Part shown: piece after piece, positions 34,255-46,409 of the stretch
Layout of the letters: every line of letters starts with the position of its first letter
How positions within the stretch are numbered: position 1 is the stretch's first letter
Assembly (NCBI RefSeq): GCF_030867095.1
Contig: NC_081828.1
Coordinates: forward strand, 47,469,434 to 47,533,433
Length of the DNA stretch: 64,000 nucleotides
DNA from: Alligator mississippiensis
Lineage: Eukaryota > Chordata > Crocodylia > Alligatoridae
Direction of reading: 5' to 3'
Program-made: the position numbers and the translations under genes
Notes under the pieces: generated by a model
Database searches by the model: none
Seen by the model: the letters and a program-made list of their open reading frames with translations, nothing else
What the model was told of the DNA's origin: nothing

Positions 34255-34625
34255 TTGCTCAGGCATCATATGACCCTTGCCCTACTCCCAGGGTCAGGGT
34301 CCCCCACTCACTCTATAGCATGCTCTCACTCACCCAATTTTTGGGGCACCCAGTGGTCAAGATTCAAGTGCTCTCCCCAAATTCTGATGGGTCTGGCTAT
34401 AAGGGTACATCTGCTTTTGGCGGCCATTCCAACTCAAGCACATAGCCTCTCTTGATTGGCCAGCATATGTATGACACCTGCCCTGCTCCCGGGCTCCCCC
34501 CTCATGCTGTGGCATGCCCTCACCCACCCAACTTTTAGGGCACCCAGTGGTCAAGATTTGGGTACTCTTGCCAAATTCTAAAAAGACCAGCTCCATGGAA
34601 TCACATGTCCTCTCCACCCACCTTA
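34255..34625. repeat. Diverged tandem pair, period about 194 bp (block 2)
   Basis: 'cacccagtggtcaagattyrrgt' occurs at 34347 and again at 34541. Before each is 'gcatgcyctcactcacccaattttt'-like text, and after each 'gccaaattct'. The phrase 'aaattctgatggg.ctggc' is shared with block 1 ('gaattctgatggcactggc'), suggesting one repeat family. Confidence 0.65.
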
Positions 34626-35431
34626 TCAATAAGTACTGTTATATTCAAAGCTATGCCCAGAATGCAGAAACAGGTCATGCAGGAGTGCTAGGAGGATGGG
34701 CCAATTGTTGACCAAGCAGCAATGGGTTTCAATGAAGCTCAAATGAAAAATCTGGTTTGACAGATGCACTAAATGACTGAGAGGGAGGGTGGATGCTCCC
34801 GTGCTTCCTCAAATACTCTGGCACCCCTCTTTAAGCTTACCATCCTTCCTGGCCTTCTTCCTCAAACTGCTTTGCACTGGTCTGAGGCTGGGAACAGCTG
34901 CGGCCACTGTTATGGGGCATCGTATCTGTGCAACATTGCAAACTTGCACAAAAGCCCTCTGTGTACTCCCTGGTCAACATCTGGATGCAGGGATGAGGCA
35001 GCAGGGCCTTGGGGTACTGCTGTGAAGCCTGGCAAGACGCACAGCTTCAATTGGTTGGGCCACGCAATGGGGAGTGGTGCCATTATCTAGATTAAGCTGC
35101 AGTGAGACTCAAGTACAACTGAGTCCCAGTCACTGGCCAAATACTGTTATCAATGACTGAACACAGCTTGAGATTTTTCCCTAGATATTAATCACAAGTC
35201 AAATTCACAGACACTGAAAAGTGTCCTTCAATGCTCATGCAGTCAAACTACACACCCAAACCCCATTCCCACCCCAACCATACAGAAATGTATATCTACT
35301 CCAATCTAACAAAATGACTACACACTTGAAGTTAGGAGTATGTGAAATACAAGTCAACTTTATTTACATTAAAGATTAACTGAAAACAAAATAGGAATTC
35401 AGTGAAGTAGAAGTCATTGTTCTTAACTTAG
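34626..35431. other. Unassigned interval left of Tigger 1
   Basis: No exon, paired termini or known repeat was recognised. The stretch sits between block 2 and the Tigger insertion and may continue the same host sequence found right of 38206. Confidence 0.4.
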
Positions 35432-35433
35432 TA

Positions 35434-38204
35434 CAGGCAGTCCTCAGACTTATGACACAATTGGTTCCTGAAAACCGCATCTTAAGTCGAAACGTAACTT
35501 GGAACGAATTTTCCCATTGGAAACAAGGTTATAAATGGGGGATTGGTTCCTGAACCAAAGCCTGATACCCTATTTTCACCCAAAATAACCCAGAATTTTG
35601 TATAGTACTCAATCAATTATATAAAATAAATAAATGTAGCTATATTACTTGTCTATATGTGTTTATTTATTTACTTATTTGTATTTAAAATAGAAATCAT
35701 ATTTATTTGGAAGGACTTTGAGGTGACTTTCCTGGACTTTTTGAAGGGTTCTTGGCTGGAGTCTTCTCAGGAGTCTTGTCTGCCTTCTTAAAGAAAGTGC
35801 ACAAGGAAGTTTGAATAGATGTTCTCTTCTTTTGCTTGTAAATGTCTCTGTAGCAGCTGTACATGCTGGATATGCCCCTATTCACTGATATATTGCATTC
35901 AATTTTGGGGTCATGTTCCTCAAACAGGAGCATGGTAGCTTCCAAACGTTGAAATGCCTCAGCCAACACTTCTGTTGTTGAGACTTTACGAGGAGGGGTC
36001 TATTCAACGGTGGGTGCATCTTCTTCCTCTGCCACTTTTTGCTGTTCCAATTCAAAGAGGTCTTCATTGGTTAATTCTTCAGAATGGGATGCCAACAACT
36101 CATCAACATCTTCTGGTGCAACGTCTACATTGAGTTCTTTTCCTATTTCAACAACATTTTTGGTCACCTCTTCAACAGTGTCTGTAAAGCCTTGGAAGTC
36201 AGACACAAATTTAGGACACAATTTTCTCCAAACACTATTCAAATGTGATTGTTTGACTTCATTTCATACCTCACCAATGTTCTTAACTGCATGGTAAATG
36301 TTGAAACCCTTCCGGAATTCCTTCAGAGTTGATCCACGTTCCTTCTCAATTGCCTGGATGGCCTGGGCAAACATGCACCTAAGATTGTAAGTCTTGAAGG
36401 ATGTAATTACCCCCTGGTCCATACGTTGCAACAATGAGGTGGTGCTGGGGGGCAGAAACACCATTATGATGCCAGGATGCATGTCATCAAGGATGGTTGG
36501 ATGACCAGGAGCATTGTCGAGGATTAACAACGCTTTAATACAAGATTGTTTTTGCTGCAATAATCCCTGACACTTGGCACAAAATTATGATTAAACCAAT
36601 CCTCAAAAATGTTATTGACCCATGCCTTAGGATTGGATTTCCATATCACTTGGAGAAATGCCTTGGAATGTCCCTTCAAAGTTCTGGGGTTTTCTGAATG
36701 CTACACAAGTAAAGGTTTAAGTTTAAAGTCACCTGCAGCATTGGCACCAAGTGAACGAGTGAGCCTATGTCTAGCAGCTTTGTACCCTAGCATGGATTTC
36801 TCCTCTTTGGCAATGTAGGTTCTCAACAGCATTTTTTTCCAAACGAGTCCAGTTCGTCAACATTAAAAACATTAAGAACTTGCTGAGCATAATAGCCATT
36901 CTCTTCAATGATTTCAGCCAACGTCTCAAGAAAAGCACAAGCTGCCTCTTTATTAGCACTGACTGCTTCACTTGCAGTAAAAGGCTCAACATTAGAACTC
37001 TCCACCTGTTGTTTCTTTAGATCATCATAAAGACACCTAGCCTTTTCTTGAATGATGCCTAAACTCACAGAAGCACGGCATTTATTTTGATCCTCCAGCC
37101 AAATGATTAACAGTTTCTCAACCTGAGCAATAAGTCCAACATACTGCTTAGTTATTACAGTTGAGTGCATAGAAGCTGAGCCCTTAACACGCTCCTGAAT
37201 TCTTGCCTTGTCTTTCAGGATGGTCACAATAGTTGTTCGGGGGATATCCAAAGCTCTACCCATTTCAGCTGGGGCCTCACCTTTTTCAGACCTCTTAATT
37301 ATTTCCATTTTTGTTTCCATAGTAATTGTTCTATGGTTCTTAGAAGAAACATCACTTCCACCAGACTTATGCTTTTCTGCCCTTATTATGGGCAGTTTGG
37401 AAAAAACATGGAAACAGAACAGCACATGGGCAGTGCAGTGAGCTTGTTTTAAAGTACTGTACAGGACTTATTCTTTATTCGATACAGTACTGTACCATAG
37501 TGCTGTAGTGGTAGCAGCAGCAGCAGCAATGACTGAGCACCAGAGGAGCTGCCTAGTAAATGGCGCCCAGATGAGTGGCACACTGCTGCTCTGGCCATGT
37601 GTCTATAAGGGCACTGGCAGGGGGAGGGGCGGAGGTGCCCCGGGATCTGCCCTGAGCGTAGCCCACCCCTCCCCAATCAGACCAGATCTGGGGGTCACAC
37701 GTCCCTCCCCACCCCCCATGCCCTCCTGGACAATCGGCAGGAGCCACTGGACAGGCCGCAGCTTCTCCCACAGCTGCCCAGCTCAGCCCCAGAACTGTCT
37801 GCTTTGCTTCAGGCGGGGCCAGCTGAGAGAGCAGGCAGATGAGCCACGGCTTGAGCTGTGGCTTCTCCCGCGGTGGACCGGTGAGGTCCTGGCACTTCCC
37901 CAGTGGGGGGCAGCCGGGAGAGCAGCTGGACAAGCTCGCCTGTCACGCATAGCCCCCACTCCCAGAGCCTGGTGCAGGCCCAGCTGGGCAGCGTTTTCCC
38001 CACCCCCTGTTCCCACCCCAGGGGCCCTGATCTGCCCCCCCAGCCCTTTCCTTCCCCCTCCCCTTCCACCGACAGACCTGTATCCAGCATTCAGCATCAT
38101 AAAGTTGAAACCCATGTTGGAAATTCGAAACTCAGGTGTCAATTTACAAACGTCGGAACTGCGGTTCATTGGAACTTGAACCGTCGTAAGTCAAGGACTG
38201 CCTG
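35434..38204 (-). mobile_element. Tigger/pogo DNA transposon, complete ends
   Basis: The inverted termini are CAGGCAGTCCTCAGACTTAT on the left and TCAAGGACTGCCTG on the right, each flanked by TA (35432-35433 and 38205-38206), the target duplication of Tc1/mariner-pogo elements. Length 2.77 kb. Just inside each end are further inverted stretches around 'taagtcgaaacgtaac'. It has a GC-rich leader (about 37500-38060) and the transposase on the minus strand. Confidence 0.93.
35703..37425 (-). pseudogene. Tigger-type transposase (CENP-B HTH plus DDE), degraded
   Basis: Frames in order, high to low coordinate: an HTH region (ITMETKMEIIKRSEKGEAPA, then GRALDIPRTTIVTILKDK), a CENP-B-like second HTH (LLIIWLEDQNKCRASVSL), the first catalytic segment (NVFNVDELDSFGKKCC), the second and third (LLILDNAPGHPTILDDM, MVFLPPSTTSLLQRMDQG), and a Lys/Pro/Ser-rich tail. 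Frame changes occur between 36823 and 36771, near 36561, around 36250 (an in-frame stop) and near 35985. Pogo relatives such as TIGD proteins and CENP-B share this plan. Not functional as it stands. Confidence 0.88.
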
Positions 38205-38205
38205 T

Positions 38206-39640
38206 ATTCTACTGTTAGCTGTTCAGCTGTTTATTGCTGCTAATGTTATGAAAGGTGGCAAAAAGAGAAAATAAAAAATTAAGCTTAGAAACTGCTAAAT
38301 GAAACATTAGAAGCAGCAAGGTTGTCACTATTCAGTGCTTGACTGACAGCTCTCCATTGACAGTGGTTGAATGTGCGAGACCGATGGCAGCAAGCTGGCA
38401 CAAGCTGCAGAGGAGCTGGGGGGGGAAGATGGCCCAGTTCTGAGGACCATCAGGACCAGCATGGTGATCAGTACACCAACAAGCACCTGACAATCCTTGT
38501 GATTATGTGTCTGTCTCCTTGCGGCTGCTCTTGCAAATGACCCCCATAACACTGCCCACAGACCGTTGAACCTGTCTTATCAGTTCTTTGATCCAGTTGC
38601 AGCATTCATTAAGTTTTTTTCACAATCCGATCTGTTTTCGCATCAGCTGCCTTGTTTGTCTACCTAATGGTCCACAAGGGGTGGGCAGGGAAGGAGGGGG
38701 CGCGTTGCAAGCAAAACTGCAAATGAACAAAAAGGAAAAAAAATCTACAACACATCCTGTAAAACAGTGTTTCCAAACCTTTTGGTTCTGGTGGTACACT
38801 TACCAGGCCTCTCCCATCCCACAGCACACTGTCCAAATGTGGGGGGGAAGGTGACGAGCAGCCAGGCGTGAACTGGGTTCTGAACACAGTGCATGGAAGC
38901 CAACCACTGGCTGGAGCCACGTCCCCCCATCTGTCTTTGTCCACAGCGGCAGCAGGCGGGGCAGAGCTCCATCCCTAAATTCCACAGTACTTGGACGTGC
39001 CTCATGGCACACCAGTGTGCCACGGCACACCGGTTGGGAAACACTGCTGTAAAAAGACCATTTATTCATGCAGTGTGCAATGTGCAGGTGACGTGCTTAG
39101 CAAATCCTGAGGTCAGCATGCTGAGGTTTTAAATTGAGGGGCCAAACCTACGTGCCTCTTGAGGGGAACCGAGTGGTATCTGATTGTCTGTTACAAATTT
39201 AGCCATACAGGCATAAGTGGGCCAGTTAACCACCCCTTCAGCCCACCCCACACCCTCAAATCTGACAACTGTAGCTGACAGTTTAGCAAGCATTGGCCGG
39301 GGCTTTCTCATACCTTGTGTGAAGGTGAAGGTTCCTGGTCTCTCCTCCTGCTGTTCAGAACTGGCACGTAACATGTCCCCACACACGCCGCTGTGCTCTG
39401 AACCTGAGTCACTGACAGCAGCGCCTGTGGCCGGTGTGGCAGGAGAGGTGGGAGCACTGGAACTGGCCGCAGGAGAGGGTGCCCTAGTGGTCTGATTGGT
39501 TCGCATTCCATGTCAATCTATTTTTCACTGAAGAGTGACCTGGTTTCCAAACATGGGGTGCCAGCTAGGGAGAACTCAGGAAACGGGGTTGGGGGGGGGG
39601 GGGGGTGAACAGTTGGGCAGTCTCAAGGGGAGCCATTTTT
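38206..39640. other. Unassigned interval with an open frame
   Basis: Outside the hAT element at 38765-39046, no known gene was recognised. The minus-strand frame 39506-39129 (125 codons) begins with a Thr/Ser/Ala/Pro-rich part and ends GVVNWPTYACMAKFVTDNQI. It could be a relic of a second transposon gene, but no domain can be named. A 15-G run is at about 39591-39605. Confidence 0.35.
38765..39046. mobile_element. hAT MITE with perfect 8-bp duplication
   Basis: It begins CAGTGTTTCCAAACCTTTTG and ends CGGTTGGGAAACACTG. Both flanks are ctgtaaaa (38757-38764 and 39047-39054). 282 bp, non-coding, with 'ggcacaccagtgtgccacggcacacc' near the right end. Confidence 0.9.
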
Positions 39641-40130
39641 AAGGGTCACTTTGCCTCAGGGCAACTCTAGAACCGGGGGGACCCTGGAGACCCAAAAATT
39701 GAACAGCAATTGCAAGTGGCTAGTGAGGAGGGAACTCCATTTCTTGCACAGCTGCTTGCAAGCCCTGTGTGTTGGGTTGGGGAGAGGTCTGGCAGTGTGT
39801 GCAGGACCAATACTTGCATGGCCAGGATGCATGCCACTGTACACTTTTGGGGACCCCAGGAACCCCTTAAGTCAGACACTGAGTGAGAATGCATAATGCT
39901 GAGAGAACCCCATTTTTCAGTGATGGGGGGACCCACTTCCCAAAAGTGGGTGCAGGCTACAGAGACCTCAGAAAACAGGGTGGCCAAGGTTGGCCAGTTG
40001 CAAGGGGAACTGTTAGGGCTTGCTTTGCCTGCTGTCATCTCTGGCTTTGGGGGGACCCCGGGAACCCCTTAATTCAGACACTGAGTGAGAATGCATAATG
40101 CTGAGAGAATCCTATTTTTCAGCGAAACCC
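39640..40130. repeat. Diverged tandem units, period about 202 bp (block 3)
   Basis: 'ggaccccaggaaccccttaa' followed by 'tcagacactgagtgagaatg' and 'cataatgctgagagaa' starts at 39851 and again at 40053. A less similar third unit precedes them ('actttgcctcagggcaactctag' near 39648 versus 'gctttgcctgctgtcatctctgg' near 40022). Confidence 0.75.
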
Positions 40131-40145
40131 TGTCTGCTACCAAAT

Positions 40146-40613
40146 TTCATAGATTTCATAGACATTAGGGCTGGAAAGGACCTCAGAAGACCATCGAATC
40201 CAGCCCCCTGTTCCAGGGGCAGGAAGTCAGCTGGGGTCAAAGAATCCCGGCAAGATAAACATCCAAATGTCTCTTGAAGGAGTCCAGAGTAGGTGCTTGC
40301 ACCACCTCTGGCAGCAGTCTGTTCCAGGCCTTGGGGGCTCAGACATTAAAGAATTTCTTCCTTATGTCTAGCCTGAAACAGTCTTGGAGGAGTTTGTGAC
40401 CGTTTGACCTTGTCATCCCTTGGGGCGCTCTGGTGAACAGACATTCCCCCCAGATCCTGATGTACACCCCTTATATACTTGTAGGCAGCCACCAGGTCCT
40501 CCCTGAGCCTGCACTTTTCCAGGGTGTAGAGTCCCATGGCTCTCAGCCTCTCATCATAAGGCCTGTTCGCTTGCCCTCTGATCATGCTCATGGCTCTCCT
40601 CTGAACTCTCTCA
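40146..40613 (-). mobile_element. CR1 LINE, short 5'-truncated copy
   Basis: The 3' tail is at 40146-40240. The frame above covers the RT C-terminus only (ERVQRRAMSMIRGQANRPYD, YTLEKCRLREDLVAAYKYIR). It is cut at about 40613. Confidence 0.9.
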
Positions 40614-40616
40614 TGC

Positions 40617-40815
40617 CTGGGCAAACTTGCACAACCAGACACAGGGCACTGAAAGTATCTGGGTTTTGCACCAGAATGACCCCGGGTTACCTGGGGTCAT
40701 TCTTGGGCCAGGCTGGGTCGAGACAATCCTGGCCAGGAGAGATGAGGAGACAGTGCAAGGGATGGCTAGTTTGGGCAGTGTGAAGGGGAAGACATGTAGT
40801 GCTGCGTGCAACAAA
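40617..40815. repeat. Further ~200-bp unit between two CR1 copies
   Basis: About 200 bases with 'gaccccgggttacctggggtcattc' and 'gtttgggcagtgtgaagggg' resemble block 3 text ('ggggaccccgggaacccctt', 'gggcagtctcaagggga'). It looks like one more unit of the same array, now isolated by CR1 insertions. Confidence 0.4.
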
Positions 40816-40906
40816 TATTAGTGCTATCATAGTACTTAGGGTTGGAAGGGACCTAAACAGATCATCAGGTCTGACCCTCTGCCCCAGGCAGGAACAGGTG
40901 CCGGGG

Positions 40907-43700
40907 TCATATCACCCCAGCCAAATATCTGTCCAGCCTCCTCCTGAAGACCCCCAAGGTAGGAGAGAGCACCACCTCCCTTGGGAGCCCATTCCAGAGC
41001 CTGGCAGCCCTAACTGTAAAGTAATGTCTCCTGATGTCCAGCCTGAACTTTCTCTCTAACAATTTGTGGCCATTATTCCTAGTAACCCTGGGTGGTGCCC
41101 AGGGGAACAGAGCCTCCCCCAATTTCCACTGGTCCCCCCGGTGAGTTTATAAACGGCCACCAGATCCCTTCTCAGCCTTCTCTTGTGAAGGCTAAATAGG
41201 TTCAGGCCCTTTAGCCTCTCTTCATAGGGCCTGCCCCGCTGCCCCTGGACCATGCAAGTGGACCTCCTCTGGACCCTCTCAATGCTAGCCACATCCCTCT
41301 TAAAGCACGGTGCCCAGAACTGGATGCAGTACTCCAACTGCAGCCTGACCAATGACACATAGAGGGGAAGGATCACCTCCCTGGACCTGCTTGTGATGTG
41401 TCTGTAGATGCACGACAAGGTGTGGTTAGCCTTACTGAATGCTTCCTCGCATTGGCGGCTTGTTCATCCTGGAGTCAGCAATGACTCCAAGATCCCTTTC
41501 TGCCACTGTTTTTACTAGAAGGTTGTTCCCCAGCCTATACGTGTGTTGCTGGTTCCTTCTCCCTAGATGCAGTACCCTGCACTTGTCTGCATTGAATTCC
41601 ATCCTATTCTCATCCGCCCACCTCTGTAACCTGTCTAGATCTAGCTGGATTCTGTCCCTCCCCTCCAGCGTGCCCACCTCGCCCCACAGCTTGGTGTCAT
41701 AAGCAAATTTGGACAGCGTGCTTTCCACACCCACATCCAGATTGCTGATAGAGATGTTGAACAGTTTAGGCCCCAGGACCGAGCCCTGGGGGACTCCACT
41801 GCCCATATCTCCTCAGGTCGAAAATGGCCCATCCACCACCACTCTCTGGGTGCGACCATCTAGACAATTTGCCACCTATCTGACTGTGTAGGCATCAATG
41901 CTGCAGTCGCCTAATTTTTTTAAGAGAATGTGGTGGGAAACCATGTCAAAGGCCTTCTTAAAGTCCAGGAAGACAACATCCACCCCGACACCCTCGTCCA
42001 AGGACTTTGTGACCTGATCATAGAAAGAAACCACGTTAGTCAGGCAGGACCTGCTTTCAGTGAACCCATGTTGGTTGCCCCTGAGCATTACCTCCCCTGC
42101 TGGGCCCTTGCAGATGTGCTCCTTGATAATTTTCTCAAAGGTCTTCCCAAGGACCGAGGTAAGACTGACTGGCCTATAATTGCCGGGGTCCTCCTTTCTC
42201 CCCTTCTTGTAAATGGGAGCCACATTGGCCCTTTTCCAATTCTCTGGTACCTGGCCAGTGCCCCACGAATGCTCATAGAGCCATGCCAGGGGCCCCACTG
42301 TGATCCCTGCCAATTCCCTCAGCATCCTTGGGTGAAGAGCATCTGGACCTGCGGATTTAAATGTGTCCAGCCCCTTCAAAAGTTCCCTAACTAAGTCGTC
42401 CCTGACCCTAGGCATGGCGGTGCCTCCCCTGGGTCCATTTGCAATTCTAGTGGGGGAAATGTCCCGGTCCCTGTTCAGGAATATGGAGGCAAAGAATTCG
42501 TTAAAGAGGTCAGCTTTTTCGTTTGCCGCAATCACCAAATTGCCAAGCCTGTACTGTAGGGGCTCCACATTACCCAGTGCCTTCTTCTTATTTCCTGTGT
42601 ATTTGAAAAAGGACTTTTTATTATCCTTAATTCTGGTCACTAGCCCTAGCTCCATCTCTGCCTTGGCCTTCCTAACAGCCTCCCTGCAGTCCTGAGCAAC
42701 GGAGGCGTAATCCTTCTTGGTGATAGCTCCTTGCTTCCACTGTTTGTACACCTCCTTTTTTGCCCTCAGGCATCCCTGGATGCCTTTGCTGAGCTATGGG
42801 GGCTTCTTAGCACTCCTGTCCCCCTTGGTGCACATTGGGACTGACTCCCTTTGAGCTTGGAGGATCATCTCCTTGAACAACCACCCATCTTGGACTCCCA
42901 TCTCACTGAAGCTCCAAGACCCCAATGCCTCTCCTACTACCCTTCTTAGCTTACAGAAGTCGGCCCTCCTGAAGTCGAGGACCTCTGCCTTGCTGCTCGC
43001 TTTCACCACCCTGCGCTGGATAGTAAATTCCAGCAGGCGATAATCAATGTCCCCAGGTGGTCGAGTACCCGCACATCCCTCACCAGGTCTTGCCCGTAGC
43101 AAGGACCAAGTCCAGCAATGCATTTACCCTGGTGGGACTATGCACCTCCTGGGTTAGATGGAGGTCCTGTATCCCAGCTAGAAACCTACATGAGCAGTCA
43201 GACCTGGCTGACTGCTCCTTCCAGCAGATGTCTGGGTAGTTTAGGTCACCCATGACAACCACATCCCTTCACTTTACAACCTCTGAGAGCTGACCTGACA
43301 TTTCCAGGTCCAGCTTGTCCCCCTAGTGAGGCGGTCTGTAGTAGACGCCCACTATCAAGTCCCTTTCTCCGCAACCCCCTTGCATTCTTACCCAGAGCAC
43401 CTCATTTTGCCCCTCCTCTGATCCCATCCTGATTATTGAGGATGTGTAGCTTTGACATATAGCGCTACACCCCCACCCCCATTTTCCCTGCTCTGTCTCG
43501 CCTGTACAGCCTGTATCCCTCTATGTCCACTGCTCAGTCGTGGGTAGAATCCCACCAGGTTTCCGTGAGCCCCGCTAGGTCTGGGTTTTTGCTAGCTAGC
43601 AGGAGGGCGAGTTCCTCTTGCCTATTCCCCATGCTTTGAGCATTTGTGTAGAGGCATTTGAGGCCTCCTGTGGTGCCTGTGATGCCCCCTTGTTCCTAAG
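40907..43700 (-). pseudogene. CR1 ORF2 (endonuclease and reverse transcriptase), degraded
   Basis: It encodes, from high to low coordinate, an APE-type endonuclease (ELALLLASKNPDLAGLTETW near 43600, VVMGDLNYPDICW at 43262, and LDLVLATG) and the reverse transcriptase (NYRPVSLTSVLGKTFEKIIK, GNQHGFTESRSCLTNV, DVVFLDFKKAFDMVSHHILL, SGVPQGSVLGPKLFN, FAYDTKLWGE). The catalytic FADD box is altered to FAYD. The 291-codon frame 42751-41876 is the longest intact piece. Frame changes or stops occur near 43080, 42780, 41860-41800 and 41420. Confidence 0.9.
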
Positions 43701-43809
43701 CCAGCCCTGGCCCCGGTCACTTACCTGGGTACTACCTGTGCTTGTCACCTGGCTTGACAGCGAAGCGTCCTCGTGTTTCTCTGCGTCCCCATCCCCTGGC
43801 GAACCTAGT

Positions 43810-44870
43810 TTAAAGCTTGCTGTATGAGATCAGCCATCTTGGAAGAAAAAACACGCTTACCTTCTGGGGAGAGATGAATTCCGTCCCGCCCAAGCATGTC
43901 CTCCATGCGGAAATGTGGGTCGTGGTCCAAGAACCCAAGGCCCACCAGGTAACACCAGCTCCCAAGCACCCGGTTGACCTTGCTGATGCATTTCTCATGG
44001 CGCCATCTGCGTCTGCTCACTAGAAGGATAGAAGAAAAAACCACCTGTGCCTCTGTCTCCTTGAGCTTTGCCCCAGAGCCTTGTAGTCTCTCATGATGCG
44101 GTCTGGGTTGCCCCGCCCACGTCATTCGTTCCCACATGGATGAGGACCATGGGGTATTAATCAGAGGGTCAGATGAGGTCTGGGATCATCTCTGTGACAT
44201 CCTGAATCCAAGCTCCAGGCAGGCAACAAACCTCACATGCCATGGGGTCAGAGTGACAGATGGGCCTCTCCGTTACTCTCAGGCTGGAATCGCCGATGAT
44301 GAGGACCCAGCGTCTCTTTGCCTTGATGTTCCAGTAGCTCTTGGCCTGTGCCGTGCTTGGAGTGGCATTGGCTCCCTTGGAGGCATCCTCTCCTACTCCT
44401 CCTCCATGGCTGCCAGGGCCTTGTACCTGTTCTCCACCTGTACCTGGGGAGCTGACACTGAGGTACCATGAATAGCCCTGGCTCTGGAGGTGACCGTCTG
44501 CCATACCTCTGTGGTGGGTCCCTCCCGAGTGGCTTCTCCTCTAGGTTCCTGACCCTGCAGCAAATGAAAGTATCCAACAATTTCATCCTTGGCCGCCCTA
44601 ATCCTCTGCAGCCTGCTGACCTCAGCCTGGAGCTCCCTCACCTGCTCCTCCAAGGCCCGAAGGTGGGCACATGTGGGACAGGCGAGGGAACTCCCGCTGC
44701 CCCCTCCCCCACCAGGCCCCTGGGGCCCCGCCAGGCAGCCCCCACAGACGGGAGGAGGGTGGCTCAAGCCCCCCCATGGGCTCTGTCTGGGTGGAGGCCG
44801 CAGAGGAGCCCCGGGCGGGCAGCACCACCTGTGCCAGGGCCCTGGCAGTCCGCCATGTACTCACCATTAT
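43810..44870 (-). pseudogene. CR1 ORF1 (zinc-finger/coiled-coil plus SGNH esterase), degraded
   Basis: The N-terminal part has CPTCAHLRALEEQVRELQAE then VSRLQ, a Cys-rich motif running into a short coiled coil. Downstream a separate frame gives VLIIGDSSLRVTERPI, the GDS block of an SGNH-fold esterase, and the end carries DGIHLSPEGKRVF, the D-x-x-H block. CR1 ORF1 proteins of vertebrates are known to combine these parts and bind RNA/DNA. Several frame changes separate the pieces, around 44390, 44170 and 44140. Confidence 0.82.
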
Positions 44871-45129
44871 TGTAGAGCAAAGTGTCCTCCTTTCCTCCCT
44901 GGTGAAGTCTCCGACCTGGCTCGTTCTGCACGCCCACCTTGCGCGAATGCCAGCGCGCCCTTACAGAGGGAGTGGGCGTACAGCTCCACTCCTGCCCACA
45001 AACTGGTCTGTGAACTGCCTGGAAACTACTCCTGTTGACAGTCCCTGTTCGCTGGCTCCCTGGTCACAGGCTTGCTGATGAGAGACCTGATTCTAAAAGG
45101 AGGGTGCTAGCAGGAGAGGCTAAAAAAAT

Positions 45130-45445
45130 TGAGAGGGTGCCTAGTTTGTGGCTGTGAGTGGGACTCCTGCAAAAACATGGGTTGCCAACATGGAACAGGA
45201 GCCACGAAGGACCCACCAGACCACGAGGTCAGGGTTCAGGTGAATAAATGTGTTGCTGAGCACCACCCCTTTGTTAACACAAAGGGACATGATGGTAAAA
45301 AGAGGGTGGTGGGAGGGAGAAATGGATTTAAAAAAGGCGAGGGGGGGCTGGCTGTGAGACCGGGAGCCATTACGACATGGGCTGCCAGCGTGGAAGGTGA
45401 CCCACACAGTACTGGCCAGACACCCATGTCAGGGTTCTGAGGTCA
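45130..45445. repeat. Diverged tandem pair, period 200 bp (block 4)
   Basis: 'gttgccaacatgga' at 45181 recurs as 'gctgccagcgtgga' at 45381. 'gtcagggttc' occurs at 45228 and 45428. Both spacings are exactly 200 bases, with other matching words between. Confidence 0.7.
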
Positions 45446-46409
45446 GCCCCCCCCCATTCTCTCACCCCAACCTGGCCCCTAGTCTGGTCCCATTCAGCCT
45501 ACACCCTTCCATCATCAGATCCTCCTGATGCCCCTGCCACCTACAGTGCTCATTACCGCACCACCCATGCTTATTTTCCAGCCACTGAATGTGGTGCGGC
45601 CGTATCCCAACCCCCGCTGCTTTGCCTCAGCCCTACCACCATCAGCAGCGAGGACGGGAACACAAGCTGTTGGTAAGCGTTCCACTGCAGGGGGCGGGGG
45701 GAGCTTGTGGATATGGTAATAGGGAAGCGTAGGTATGAACATGTCAGGCTAAATGCTGTCTCTCTCACAATTGCCCTCCAGCTGTGCATCACTTGACTGC
45801 AGACACATTCAACAGACCCCTCCTGATGGATGCTTAGCGGCACCAAGTACATAGGTATTTTCACAGAAGGCTTGGGGACATATTGCTGGGGAAATCTGCT
45901 GTAAAGGTGGGGGGGAAACTAAAATCTCTTCTCACTTCCCACAGAACAGTCACTGCATCAGAAAAAGAGGCCCAAATGAGATATTACTTTAGATTACAAT
46001 TTAACAAGAAAATAAATTATCATTCCTTTACATTTTTGTATGTCTACAATCAATGCAGTCATTGGCAAATGCCTTGTGGCTGGCAGCTGTTGGGGATGTG
46101 TGGGTGTCCCTTGAGGGGATGGGGCAAATGGTTTGTGTGTGCTGTCTGGGGGGGTACAGCATGGAATTTCAATGTTGGGGTGTGGAGCATAGCTGGGGCT
46201 GTGACACTGGGAATGCTTAAAAGTTTTGGGAGTGTACAAAGTAAGATACCGTAATCTACAAAGCCTTAATTTGTGGTTTAGGCACAGAAGTGTTCTGGTG
46301 AGTGGACAATATATATTACCACTGACGGTGTCTCTAAAAAGCAGGGGGTGCTGCAAGACACTGAAAATCTATTACAGAGAATTTTTAATCTTGAGATATG
46401 GCTGGGCAG
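45446..46409. other. Unassigned interval between blocks 4 and 5
   Basis: Mixed composition. A minus-strand frame 45742-45515 of 75 codons has no recognisable domain. Nothing else found. Confidence 0.35.

Larger units (their letters stand above)
40826..45060 (-). mobile_element. CR1 LINE, nearly full length (about 4.2 kb)
   Basis: Minus strand: leader near 45060, ORF1 (about 44870-43810), ORF2 (about 43700-40907) and the 3' tail ending at about 40826 with the usual 'ggttggaagggacct' complement. Finding both reading frames in one copy is unusual because most CR1 insertions are strongly 5' truncated. Confidence 0.9.

Noticed and set aside
37508-38179. 223-codon frame in a GC-rich segment
   Set aside because: It lies in the leader region of the Tigger element, antisense to its transposase, and runs nearly to the terminal repeat.
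44468-45038. Overlapping plus-strand frames of 135-149 codons
   Set aside because: They are antisense shadows of CR1 ORF1.
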